Assembly: GCA_947630825.1 (NCBI GenBank)
Contig: CANRJA010000010.1
Location: 1 to 64,000 of the forward strand
Source of the DNA: an uncultured Clostridia bacterium
GTDB taxonomy: Bacteria; Bacillota; Clostridia; Oscillospirales; Ruminococcaceae
DNA length: 64,000 nucleotides
Reading direction: 5' to 3'
The notes beneath the pieces are model-generated. The model had not been told where the DNA came from and did no database searches. It was given only the letters and a program-made list of their open reading frames with translations. Below, piece by piece: positions 28,742 through 38,244 of this stretch. Positions within the stretch are counted from its first letter, which is position 1. The number at the start of each line of letters is the position of its first letter. A program made the position numbers and the translations under genes.

Positions 28742-30004
28742 ATGATTACAAAAACAGCACCTATGGGCTGGAACAGCTGGGACTGTTACGGCACCTCTGT
28801 TACTGAGGAAATTGTAAAACAAAATGCCGACTTTATGGCAAAGCATTTGAAAAAATACGGCTGGGAATACATTGTAATTGACGCCCAATGGTTTGAACCT
28901 AAGGCTACAACACATAGCTATAATCAGTTTACCGAGCTTTGTATGGATGAATATTCAAGACTTATTCCCACAGAAAACCGTTTTCCGTCTTCAAAAGGAG
29001 GCAAGGGCTTTGCTCCTTTAGTAGAATATATTCATTCGCTTGGTCTTAAATTCGGAATACATATTATGAGAGGAATTCCTCGTCAGGCTGTTCACAGAAA
29101 CACCAAAATAAAAGGCTCTGACAAAACTGCCCGTCAGATTGCAAAAACCTCAAGCATTTGTAAATGGAACACCGATATGTACGGAGTTGACCCGTCTAAG
29201 GACGGCGCAAAGGAATATTACGATAGCATTTTTGAGCTATATGCTTCATGGGGCGTTGATTTTATCAAATGCGACGATATTGCCCGTGAGCTTCCGCACG
29301 AGGAGGAAGAGCTTTTAATGATCAGTGATTCCATTCATAACTGCGGACGGAATATGATATTTAGTATCTCGCCTGGTCCGGCACTTCTTGAAAAAGCCGA
29401 GCTTTACAAGCAAGTATCAAATATGTGGAGAATTACCGACGATTTCTGGGACGATTGGGAGCTTCTTTACGATATGTTTTCACGTGCCGAAAAATGGTGT
29501 ACACACGCAGGAGCAGGTCACTGGCCTGATGCAGATATGCTGCCGATTGGTCCTATCAAACAAGACTATGATAAGTCGATCCGCACCAACTTCGCTCGCA
29601 GCGAGCAAATTACAATGATGACTCTGTGGAGCATACTTCGTTCTCCTCTTATTATCGGCGGAGAGATGACCGGCTTTGATGATTTTACAATGGGTCTTGT
29701 TACCAATGAAGGAATTCTTGAAATGCACAGGAATGCACGTCATTCTCATCAGGTGTGGCGAAAGGAAATTGACGGCATTGAACATATTCTATGGATGGCT
29801 GTAAGTTCACAAGGCGGCATATACATAGCTGTATTTAATACCGGCAGTGCTGACAGCGAAATTGAAATACCTCTTACCGACCTTGAGATTTATGACAAGA
29901 TATTCGGAACAGAGCTTTGGAGCGGAAAAGATATTTCCGCAAAAGACAGCTTAAAAATTGCACTTGAAAGTCACGGGGCAAAGGCATACTTATTAAAGTC
30001 ATAA
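28742..30004 (+). CDS. GH27-like alpha-galactosidase
   Basis: TAPMGWNSWDCYGTSVTEEIVKQNADFMA, YIVIDAQWFEP, WGVDFIKCDDI, HWPDADMLPIG, SPLIIGGEM. Confidence 0.88.
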   Translation: MITKTAPMGWNSWDCYGTSVTEEIVKQNADFMAKHLKKYGWEYIVIDAQWFEPKATTHSYNQFTELCMDEYSRLIPTENRFPSSKGGKGFAPLVEYIHSLGLKFGIHIMRGIPRQAVHRNTKIKGSDKTARQIAKTSSICKWNTDMYGVDPSKDGAKEYYDSIFELYASWGVDFIKCDDIARELPHEEEELLMISDSIHNCGRNMIFSISPGPALLEKAELYKQVSNMWRITDDFWDDWELLYDMFSRAEKWCTHAGAGHWPDADMLPIGPIKQDYDKSIRTNFARSEQITMMTLWSILRSPLIIGGEMTGFDDFTMGLVTNEGILEMHRNARHSHQVWRKEIDGIEHILWMAVSSQGGIYIAVFNTGSADSEIEIPLTDLEIYDKIFGTELWSGKDISAKDSLKIALESHGAKAYLLKS

Positions 30005-30062
30005 TTTTTAATTAAATCATAAAAAAAGTATAAAGAAGTGAAAAATTACGCAGGAGCAATAA

Positions 30063-30800
30063 ATGGACTACAAAACAATTACGGACAAATATTATTCTAT
30101 GTGGGTCGGAATGGATATAAGCGGCAAACGTGAAAAAGTTGAATTTGTCTATTGCGCCGAACGCGATACAATTCAACCCGGCTATGGAAACAGTTTCGAT
30201 TTATGGATTTGGTCAGATGTAAATGGAATAATTGTTTCATACGGAACGCGTGTAAAACCGGTTATAGACGCTCTCAAAGAAAATTTATGTGGAGAATTGA
30301 AGCTAAGCGAAATCAAAGATATAGTACAGAATATTTATAGCGGAAAGTTTTCGTGTGGCAGAAAACTTGTGTATTGTGGGAGTAACTATATCTCCGAAAG
30401 AGCACATATTTTATCAAAAACAGATTATGATTTATACGAAAAATTTTATAAAAAATGCAACCCGAAACTACGCGATGTAAGTTGGCTGCGAGAGTATTTT
30501 GATGATATATCGGGTATGTGCTGTGGAATCGTTGAGGACGGTATTCTTGTATGTTGCACCGATGCACCGCAGATGCCTTATATGAATAATTTGGTTCAAG
30601 AAATAGGAATTAACACATTGACAGAATATCGTGGCAGACATTTTGCTTCGGACTGTGCGGCATTATGTGTTGAGCAAATTACGAAAAACGGTAAATGTCC
30701 ACAATGGTCGTGCGGCATAAATAATATTGCCTCTCTGAAAACCGCTGAAAGAGTCGGGTTTAAAACTCTTGGCGAATATATCTGCGTCACACGAGATTAA
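30063..30800 (+). CDS. GNAT-family N-acetyltransferase
   Basis: C-terminal LTEYRGRHFASDCAALCVEQITKNGKCPQWSCGINNIASLKTAERVGFKTLGEY acetyl-CoA/GNAT pattern. Confidence 0.75.
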   Translation: MDYKTITDKYYSMWVGMDISGKREKVEFVYCAERDTIQPGYGNSFDLWIWSDVNGIIVSYGTRVKPVIDALKENLCGELKLSEIKDIVQNIYSGKFSCGRKLVYCGSNYISERAHILSKTDYDLYEKFYKKCNPKLRDVSWLREYFDDISGMCCGIVEDGILVCCTDAPQMPYMNNLVQEIGINTLTEYRGRHFASDCAALCVEQITKNGKCPQWSCGINNIASLKTAERVGFKTLGEYICVTRD

Positions 30801-30849
30801 CGCATAAACAAAAAATGTGTATAATTGAGTATCGAACGCAACTTTCGCA

Positions 30850-31107
30850 ATGGCGGTTCCAGAGATACTGTCTTATGTCAATGCTATCAAACGTAAACGC
30901 TATTTTCATAAATTGATATTTTATTTTGTATATGCAATTTTCAATACCGGCGATAAAAACAGCGAAATCGAAATACCACTTTCCGACCTTGAGATTTACG
31001 ACAAGATATTCGGAACAGAGCTTTGGAGCAGAAAAGAAGTATCCGCAGAAAACACTTTGAAAGTCAAGCTCGAAAGCCATGGAGCTAAAGCGTATTTTTT
31101 TAAATAA
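30850..31107 (+). pseudogene. Truncated duplicate of the GH27 C-terminus
   Basis: FNTGDKNSEIEIPLSDLEIYDKIFGTELWSRKEVSAENTLKVKLESHGAKAYFFK vs FNTGSADSEIEIPLTDLEIYDKIFGTELWSGKDISAKDSLKIALESHGAKAYLLKS in the CDS at 28742-30004. Confidence 0.85.
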
Positions 31108-31184
31108 TAAAAATTATAAATCAATCGTTTAGAAATGTCTAAGTACAAAAGTTACGACCTTTTTTAGAACGATAAACCTTGCAT

Positions 31185-31218
31185 AAAGCCCCAAATCCGT
31201 TTAGGATTTGGGGCTTTA
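31185..31218. terminator. Bidirectional terminator AAAGCCCCAAATCC...GGATTTGGGGCTTTA
   Basis: Strong 14-bp stem. Confidence 0.75.
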
Positions 31219-31265
31219 TAAATTTTAATATGTAGTAATATTTAAGCTATCTGGTTCTTTTGCTT

Positions 31266-31730
31266 TTATTTTTTTACATCTAATGTGCTGAAATACTTTT
31301 CATCTAAATTCTTTGCGGCGAGCTCTACTAGCTCAACGCAAGGTCTTTTTTTATAGTAACCGTCAGTTCTCAACTCCGGCACAGGATTATCCGCTCCCTT
31401 TTGAGACAGACCCAAAAGCTCCCTGCATATTATTGAGCCGTTTTGCTGTCTAAACTTCTCAGCGAGTTCCTGAACGTTTTTATAGTGTTCGGCTTTGGCC
31501 TTGTTATCCCTTGCGTCATAACCGCCCTCTAACATTCCAAGCGCCATAAACGAACCTGTCAATGCACCGCAAACCTCTCTCATTCTACCCATTCCACCGC
31601 CGAATGACGACGAGATTTTAACAGCGGTATCAAAGTCAATACCAAGCTCTTCGGCGAACGCGCCAAAAACCGCCTGAGAACAATTATACCCGCTTTTAAA
31701 AAGCTCTACAGCTTTTTTCGAGTGGTCCAT
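31266..31730 (-). CDS. C_GCAxxG_C_C family (putative redox-active) protein
   Basis: GYNCSQAVFGAFAEELG, VCGALTGSFMALGM, CRELLG, RPCVELVELAA motif series. Confidence 0.88.
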   Translation of the reverse strand: MDHSKKAVELFKSGYNCSQAVFGAFAEELGIDFDTAVKISSSFGGGMGRMREVCGALTGSFMALGMLEGGYDARDNKAKAEHYKNVQELAEKFRQQNGSIICRELLGLSQKGADNPVPELRTDGYYKKRPCVELVELAAKNLDEKYFSTLDVKK

Positions 31731-31875
31731 ATAGTATCCCCCTTCAAAACATTTTGATATTATGCATTATAATATATTATATACTTTGAAAGAGGAAAAG
31801 TAAACTTTGTTTTTTGCTAACATTTATGCCTATCACCAATATGCTTAATTTAAGAGATTAATATAATCAGAAAAT

Positions 31876-32571
31876 CTACTTAGTTTTTTTCGATACATAT
31901 TTTGAATAATCGCCTTCGACCTTTACTCCGTAATTAATTGTAATAGCTTTTACTCTCACATAATAATTAGATTTCCTTTTCAAGCCCTTTACCATAACTG
32001 AATTTTTATCACTTGAAACAGTTTCGTAACTTACATTATTATTACCCTTTTTATTAGCAGAAACCTTTACCCTGTATTTAGTTGCACCGGGAATCTTCTT
32101 CCAAGTAATTTTAAAGCCTTTTTTTATTGCCCTTACCTTTGTAATTTTTACTCTTGACGGTTTAGTCATAGAAACTACCACCGGTTTTGCAGAGGTTGTT
32201 GAGGGCGGTGCAGCTGAAACCTGTGTAGTTGTTGTCTGACTTGTCATAACAGCATTTTTTGCCTCAAAGTTTTTTGTTTTATTTATATTACTGCTCGTTA
32301 TAACAAAGCATACTACAAGCACAACTGCTATAACTCCTCCGCAAATGCCGCAAATCATTCCTACCTTTTTTCCCTTCGGGTTTGGTTCACCGCTTTCGCC
32401 GAATACGAATTCATCATCATCCATATGAGAATCTTCATAACTATCATTAAACTGATCTTCAACAGAAGATTTTAGTTCGCCGCCACAATACGGACATACA
32501 TCATAGTCTTTATCCAGCGGTCTTCTGCAATATTGACAAGACTTAACTGTTTTTTGATCTACATATCTCAT
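31876..32571 (-). CDS. Zinc-ribbon / single-TM / extracellular Fn3-like domain protein
   Basis: N-terminal CQYCRRPLDKDYDVCPYCG, TM MICGICGGVIAVVLVVCFVI, Thr-rich linker, FKITWKKIPGATKYRVKVSANKKG...YYVRVKAI. Confidence 0.75.
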   Translation of the reverse strand: MRYVDQKTVKSCQYCRRPLDKDYDVCPYCGGELKSSVEDQFNDSYEDSHMDDDEFVFGESGEPNPKGKKVGMICGICGGVIAVVLVVCFVITSSNINKTKNFEAKNAVMTSQTTTTQVSAAPPSTTSAKPVVVSMTKPSRVKITKVRAIKKGFKITWKKIPGATKYRVKVSANKKGNNNVSYETVSSDKNSVMVKGLKRKSNYYVRVKAITINYGVKVEGDYSKYVSKKTK

Positions 32572-32588
32572 TTTGTTTTTCTCCTATC

Positions 32589-35387
32589 CTATTTTATAGT
32601 TTTGTAATTCAAATAAATACACTTTACATCCTTAAAGTTCTTTTCTTTCATACCTTTAAGTTCATATATTTCAATACGATAATTACCCTTTTTCTTTATT
32701 TGATAAAACTTTTTAAATTTCTTTTTTCCATTACCCTTCATATAATCTTGCTTTACTTTAAGACTTATTTCTTTATTCTTTTTGTTGTATATTTTAATTC
32801 TATACTTACATCCGCCTCTTCTGGAAAATTTAATTATAATTTTTTTCTTTTTAATCTTAACTTTAGTTTTATTGCGAGAATTTATAATTTTTACTATCTT
32901 TTCATTTTTTTTATTATTTTTACTAGTGTCTTTTGATGTTGTAACATTTGAACCGCTTTGTGTTAATACTTTTTGACCGCATAATTGGCAGATGCCATCA
33001 TTTTTATATTTGTGTGCAGAAGGATTCTTATCAATTATTACAATCTCTTTTTCATCACACCTTTTACAAGTTATTTCTCCTTCTCCTCCTGCTATACATG
33101 TTGGCTCTTTTGTTACTTGTAAAGTCCAATCCCAATCGTGTCCTATTGCAGGAATTACCTCAGTATATGTATCATTACAGGTTTCACAAGTGAATGTCTT
33201 GATACCATCTGCTGTACAGGTTGCTTCTTTAGTAATTATTCCATCATTGTAATTGTGTCCTGTTGCAGGAATTACCTCTGTATATTTGCTTCCGCAATTT
33301 GCATTCTGACAAGTAAATGTCTTTAATCCGTCAGATGTACAGGTTGCTTCCTTAGTTACTTCGCCTTGATTGTAGTTATGTCCCTTTGCCGGAACAAATG
33401 TCCTTGCCTCAAGAACCTTACCGCATACTGAACAGTATTTACCGCCGGACCAACCTGAATCTGTACATGTCGCTGCAACATCATCATAAGCTGTTGCAAC
33501 CTTTGCATTGTACTCTGTATCTAAGTGGCTCTTAATTTGGGTAACTATGTCAGCATCAGTTGCCTCGTTGAGATATATAGTCTCAGGCAGTGTTGTATTA
33601 ACATTCTTAAGTGTTATGCTTCCTACATTGTTATTAACATTATTGTTATCCAAATTTATGATACATACTGATAATGCAGTATATGAAGGAGCATCCGGAA
33701 CTGGATATAATAAATTATAACATACAGTGTATGTACCATCCTCAGGTATTTCTATTGCCGGATTTACAGCTTTGTTAGGAGCCAACATAGAGTTTCCAGA
33801 TTTTATGGTAAACTTCAAAAATGCTCTTGCTCCGCCTTCCGGAACACCGGTTACATCAAATGTTACATATAATGAATTTGTTTGTGCAAGGCTGGTAATT
33901 GGCATAGTACCAGTTACGAGTTTAAGCTCTCCATTATTACTTATTGTAGAGTTTCTCCAACTACCGATGTCAGGAAGTACCTCAGCAGGTGTTGTCAAAT
34001 AAGTTTCATCACAATTCTCTGAATCCTCTGTTGCTAAGAACAACTGTCCGCAATCACTACACTTATAGTGCTCTTTATTTCCTGTTGTGAGACAGGTTGC
34101 ATCTTTACTTTCAACAAATTCAATGTTCTTATGTCCTGTAGCTAAAATAACTAAATCATCATATTCAACTTCATGCTTATCTGTTGCATCAAAATACTTT
34201 TTACAAACCGAACATTGATAGTGTGCCTTTAATCCAGGTTCTGTACATGTTGCATCTTTTTGAGGAATAAGATCAGTATAATCATGATCTATTTTTTCAA
34301 GATTAGCTGCATCAGCATTAGCAATCTCTACATAAGGATCAATTGCATCTCCATTCTCATCAGTTGTACGGTAGAATTTGTTACATCTTGTACACATAAC
34401 CCAACCATAGTTTCCGTCTTCTGTACATGATGGAGCATTATATGCTGCACAGTTTACGCCTTCTTCAGTACCATATTCGTGACCAAGTGCAGGTGCAACA
34501 AAGTCATTTTCATCAATCACACCGTCTTCGTTTGTATCATCCGACTCTACAGTACATTCTGTATAATTATAATTGCCACTGTCGCCAGTTACCTTAGCAT
34601 AAGCGCCACATTTAGTACATGTTGTATAAGATGTACTAATGCCACTATCTTCACAAGTTGCTGCTTTTACAGCTACTATGCCAGCTTCATTCCAAGTGTG
34701 ATTGCCATTCGGATCAAGCTTATCGATTTTTAAAGCGTCTTCGCTTTCAACTTCTTCATACTCATAGTCAGGATCTTCTCCTGTAACCTTTGCATAAGTT
34801 TGACATACTGAACATTGAGCGAAAGCCTCTTTACCTTCTTTTGTGCAAGTTGCAGGTACCTTAGGAGTTACCTCACCCCATGTATGAGGAATTTTAGGAA
34901 TAACTAAATCATCAGGATTAACGTCATCACCGTTTAGAGTTAATTCTTCATAAGTATTTACGCCATCCTCGTCTGTGCTTATAATTTTATAATACTTATT
35001 ACATTCACTACATTGGATATAAGCATATATTCCTGTTGCAGTACATGTAGGATCTGTGCGAGTGCCCTTCAAATTATCATAAACATGTGCATTCTCATCC
35101 GATGCAACGATAATCTGATCCTTAACCTTTTCATATGTAGCCGGAGTTTCAAGATCTACGCCGTTAATTGAAATTACGCAGTTACAATCCTTACACAATA
35201 CATATGCCTTTCCACCAGATTTTTTACAAGTTGGATTATTAGCTTCTATATGTACTAATTTATCATCTGGATGCGTGCAATAGGTATTCTCACCATTATT
35301 CGCACTTACAAAAAATAATCCTGTCGTTTCAACTGCCGTAAAAGAAATAATTGTTGCTAAAATAATTGCTAAAACCCTTTTCACCAT
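32589..35387 (-). CDS. Large secreted Cys-rich tandem repeat protein
   Basis: Signal peptide; ~11-12 modules of the form ATCTxxGxxxxxxCxxCxxYxx...GHxW/Y; basic C-terminal beta domain. Confidence 0.75.
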   Translation of the reverse strand: MVKRVLAIILATIISFTAVETTGLFFVSANNGENTYCTHPDDKLVHIEANNPTCKKSGGKAYVLCKDCNCVISINGVDLETPATYEKVKDQIIVASDENAHVYDNLKGTRTDPTCTATGIYAYIQCSECNKYYKIISTDEDGVNTYEELTLNGDDVNPDDLVIPKIPHTWGEVTPKVPATCTKEGKEAFAQCSVCQTYAKVTGEDPDYEYEEVESEDALKIDKLDPNGNHTWNEAGIVAVKAATCEDSGISTSYTTCTKCGAYAKVTGDSGNYNYTECTVESDDTNEDGVIDENDFVAPALGHEYGTEEGVNCAAYNAPSCTEDGNYGWVMCTRCNKFYRTTDENGDAIDPYVEIANADAANLEKIDHDYTDLIPQKDATCTEPGLKAHYQCSVCKKYFDATDKHEVEYDDLVILATGHKNIEFVESKDATCLTTGNKEHYKCSDCGQLFLATEDSENCDETYLTTPAEVLPDIGSWRNSTISNNGELKLVTGTMPITSLAQTNSLYVTFDVTGVPEGGARAFLKFTIKSGNSMLAPNKAVNPAIEIPEDGTYTVCYNLLYPVPDAPSYTALSVCIINLDNNNVNNNVGSITLKNVNTTLPETIYLNEATDADIVTQIKSHLDTEYNAKVATAYDDVAATCTDSGWSGGKYCSVCGKVLEARTFVPAKGHNYNQGEVTKEATCTSDGLKTFTCQNANCGSKYTEVIPATGHNYNDGIITKEATCTADGIKTFTCETCNDTYTEVIPAIGHDWDWTLQVTKEPTCIAGGEGEITCKRCDEKEIVIIDKNPSAHKYKNDGICQLCGQKVLTQSGSNVTTSKDTSKNNKKNEKIVKIINSRNKTKVKIKKKKIIIKFSRRGGCKYRIKIYNKKNKEISLKVKQDYMKGNGKKKFKKFYQIKKKGNYRIEIYELKGMKEKNFKDVKCIYLNYKTIK

Positions 35388-35389
35388 TC

Positions 35390-36655
35390 TTAATACCTCT
35401 CTAATTCAATAAATTTTTTTGATATCCATCCGTATTGACCATTGTAGTATGTTAAATAAAATTGTCCGCTTGTGTTGTATATCGGAAGTCCATACTCGTC
35501 ATATGGAATCTGATCAAGTTCTTTTGAAGAATATGATGGAGAATCCCTAAGTATCAAATATGAATCGCTGTCTATATCAACCACATATCCCGAATATGAA
35601 CTGTACTTCAATTTAATTAGACATCTTGATGATATCCATCCGTTAAGAGTCGGAAAATACACCCATTTAGTACCTTTAACGCTTTTATAAGCCGACGCTG
35701 TATAGCTGTCGCCCACAGATACAGCGGTTTCGGCATAATAGCTTGTACCCGGTCCCCGCCTTACGTTAATTTCGGTTTCTCCCGTCATATATACCAAATA
35801 GTCGCTGGAATCGTTAGAATAGCTCGGTGTTATGTACTCCATATTATATTTCTCAAGCGTGCTTATGGAAGCTGATGACGGACTGCTCGCCAAAGTCGTA
35901 TCTGTTGCTTTAACTCGCTGATAGAAGGTATATTCTCTTCCGGGCTTTAAATTAGTAAAGTTGGTACTAGCCTGCCAGCTATTTCCGTTGATCGAATACT
36001 CGCACCCATCTACATTCTGAAGGGTTATTGAAGTTTTTGTTCTGCTAACGTCTACAGGCTCTGCCGGAGGATTTGCAGGCTGCATTATTATAACTTTGGT
36101 TGCCTGAGACTGCGGGGATTTGTACCGTACAAAATATGTATTCGGAGACAGTCCCGTTATCTCATTTGAAGTAATCTGCAAATATGAATTTCCTCCGTCA
36201 GCACTGTACTCCATTGTGTTATCCACGTTTTGAATTTTTCCGTCGTCAGCGCCGTTATAAGTACAGTTTACACCTTTAACTACAGGACCGCTGTTTTGAA
36301 CTGCAGGTTCGGAAATCAATATTTCCGTATCTTGACTCATGAAATTGCTGTCAGTCTTTTTGTATCTGACATAATACTTTCCTGCTTTAAGTCCTGTTAT
36401 TATGTCGGTTGTTATTTCAATATACGATTCAGAGCCTTCTGGCTTGTACTCCATTGAACTGTTTACTCCCGTTATCTGACCGTCAGCAGCTCCCTGTTTT
36501 GAGCAGTCAATACCTGCCACTCCCTCAGGGGCATCGGGTAATACACTGTAATCACACCCCGAAAATAATGAAATGCATATTATTATTAATAAACTTACGA
36601 CCTTTTTCATAATGTCCACTCCTTTACTCCCAACCATTATCTTTCGATTTGTCAT
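35390..36655 (-). CDS. Lipoprotein with two internal ~80-aa repeats and C-terminal SH3b domains (likely start 36610)
   Basis: Lipobox LFSGC; GxxCxxxGAxDGxIxxVxxxMEYxxxGxxSYxxI repeated; INVRRGPGTSYYAETAVSVGDSYT SH3b. Confidence 0.75.
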   Translation of the reverse strand: MTNRKIMVGSKGVDIMKKVVSLLIIICISLFSGCDYSVLPDAPEGVAGIDCSKQGAADGQITGVNSSMEYKPEGSESYIEITTDIITGLKAGKYYVRYKKTDSNFMSQDTEILISEPAVQNSGPVVKGVNCTYNGADDGKIQNVDNTMEYSADGGNSYLQITSNEITGLSPNTYFVRYKSPQSQATKVIIMQPANPPAEPVDVSRTKTSITLQNVDGCEYSINGNSWQASTNFTNLKPGREYTFYQRVKATDTTLASSPSSASISTLEKYNMEYITPSYSNDSSDYLVYMTGETEINVRRGPGTSYYAETAVSVGDSYTASAYKSVKGTKWVYFPTLNGWISSRCLIKLKYSSYSGYVVDIDSDSYLILRDSPSYSSKELDQIPYDEYGLPIYNTSGQFYLTYYNGQYGWISKKFIELERY

Positions 36656-37229
36656 TGCTTGATTTACGAGAAGTATTTTTTATGCTATAATTCGCAGTTG
36701 GTGCTTGTGTAAATTGACTTCTAGTTTGTGTTGTTATGGGTATTTCAGTTACTGCTTTTGGCTCAGTTGCAATAGGATTTGCTGTAGATTTTGCGGTTGT
36801 TGCTCTCTGCTTTTTCTCATTCAAATTGCTTTTATGAATATATCCTATTTTACCCTTGTATTTTACTTTCCAAATTTTTTTGTTATTTTTGTTAAGCACG
36901 ATTACCTTTATAGGTTTTTTGCCATTTGGAGTAAACTCTTCTAAAACCCTACTGTTAGTATCTGCCTTTTCATACATTGCGACATACTCTTTTTCCGGAT
37001 TATATTTTATGTAATAAGGTTCATTTAAAGTTATCTCCACTGTCGTTTGACGAGTCGTAGTAACATTATTAACAGTAGTAGTTGTGATTGTAGATGACTC
37101 ACTTTCTACATAACTGTTATATTTTTCATCAATTTTATCAGCTATGCTTAAAGTTGTTTCTAATCCGCTTTTACATCCTGTAAGTATTGCAATACAAACT
37201 ATCATTGTTACACTTGCTAATCTTTTCAT
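36624..37229 (-). CDS. SH3-like domain lipoprotein
   Basis: Lipobox AILTGC; Thr-rich linker; YYIKYNPEKEYVAMYEKADTNSRVLEEFTPNGKKPIKVIVL...GYIHKSNL. Confidence 0.75.
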   Translation of the reverse strand: MKRLASVTMIVCIAILTGCKSGLETTLSIADKIDEKYNSYVESESSTITTTTVNNVTTTRQTTVEITLNEPYYIKYNPEKEYVAMYEKADTNSRVLEEFTPNGKKPIKVIVLNKNNKKIWKVKYKGKIGYIHKSNLNEKKQRATTAKSTANPIATEPKAVTEIPITTQTRSQFTQAPTANYSIKNTSRKSSNDKSKDNGWE

Positions 37230-37242
37230 TTAATTTACTCCT

Positions 37243-38217
37243 TTACTCCAAACCATTATCTTTTGAATTATCATTATTTGGTTTATCATAACTCGCTTGA
37301 GGTTTTGTATATGTAGTCATTTGATAAGCTCTTGTATTTTGTGCAGTTGTTTCAGACATTTCAGTAGTAGTGGTAGTTGTCATTGCCTTTTGTTCATCCT
37401 TAACTAAATTGTCTCTGTGAATATAGCCTGTCTTGCCTTTGTATTTAACCTTCCACAAATTAGTCTCATCTTTGCTTATCAATGTTACTTTTATTGCCTT
37501 TTTACCGTTAGGACTAAATCGAGTTATAACTTCACTGTCTGTATTTGGTTCTCTGTACATTGCAACATATTCTTTTTCTGAATTATATTTTATGTAATAC
37601 GGTTCATTTAGACTAATTTCAATTGTTGTATTTTGTTTTGTTGTTATCATAGTTGTTGAAGATGTTGTTTGAGTCTTTTTATTTGTAGCTTCAGAGACTT
37701 CTGCCAAATACTTTTTCACATCTCGTTTTCTTATATATTTATCTTTGAATTTCCCATCAATTATACGGAAATATTTGTTTTCATTATTAACTTCAGAAGT
37801 TTTGCTTATAGTTAATTTATCACCGTCTTTCAATTGTTTATCTTGCTTAAACTTTTCGCTTTTCTTAGTATATACATACAGCTTCTCGCCTTTTGGTAAC
37901 TTAACGATTATTTCATCTCCTCTTTGAATTGAATCGCTTATATTTTTACCCGTTGGTAAATTAGTTAAAAGTCTTGGAAAAGCTATTGCTCCGACTACAA
38001 CCACTACAAAAACAAAACATATAGGCAGTATTACCGCAATTAAAGAACCTTTCCTCTTCTTTGACAGCGGCGGTGTATTAGGGATTCTGTCTAATTTCGT
38101 ATAAAGAAGTTTTTCTATAAATTCAAAATCATTTTTATCTTCACCAATCGGATCTTCTCCGCATTTACAAAACTTTTTATTAAATTCAATACTTCTTCCA
38201 CAATTTTTGCAAAGCAT
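37243..38217 (-). CDS. Zinc-ribbon / single-TM / SH3-domain protein
   Basis: MLCKNCGRSIEFNKKFCKCGED; TM LIAVILPICFVFVVVVVGAIAF; two SH3-like modules. Confidence 0.75.
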   Translation of the reverse strand: MLCKNCGRSIEFNKKFCKCGEDPIGEDKNDFEFIEKLLYTKLDRIPNTPPLSKKRKGSLIAVILPICFVFVVVVVGAIAFPRLLTNLPTGKNISDSIQRGDEIIVKLPKGEKLYVYTKKSEKFKQDKQLKDGDKLTISKTSEVNNENKYFRIIDGKFKDKYIRKRDVKKYLAEVSEATNKKTQTTSSTTMITTKQNTTIEISLNEPYYIKYNSEKEYVAMYREPNTDSEVITRFSPNGKKAIKVTLISKDETNLWKVKYKGKTGYIHRDNLVKDEQKAMTTTTTTEMSETTAQNTRAYQMTTYTKPQASYDKPNNDNSKDNGLE

Positions 38218-38244
38218 ATTTTTACTCCTTTATTTTATGAATTA

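Noticed and set aside
32700-33326. Several plus-strand hydrophobic ORFs
   Set aside because: Reverse strand of the Cys-rich repeat protein; periodicity comes from its modules
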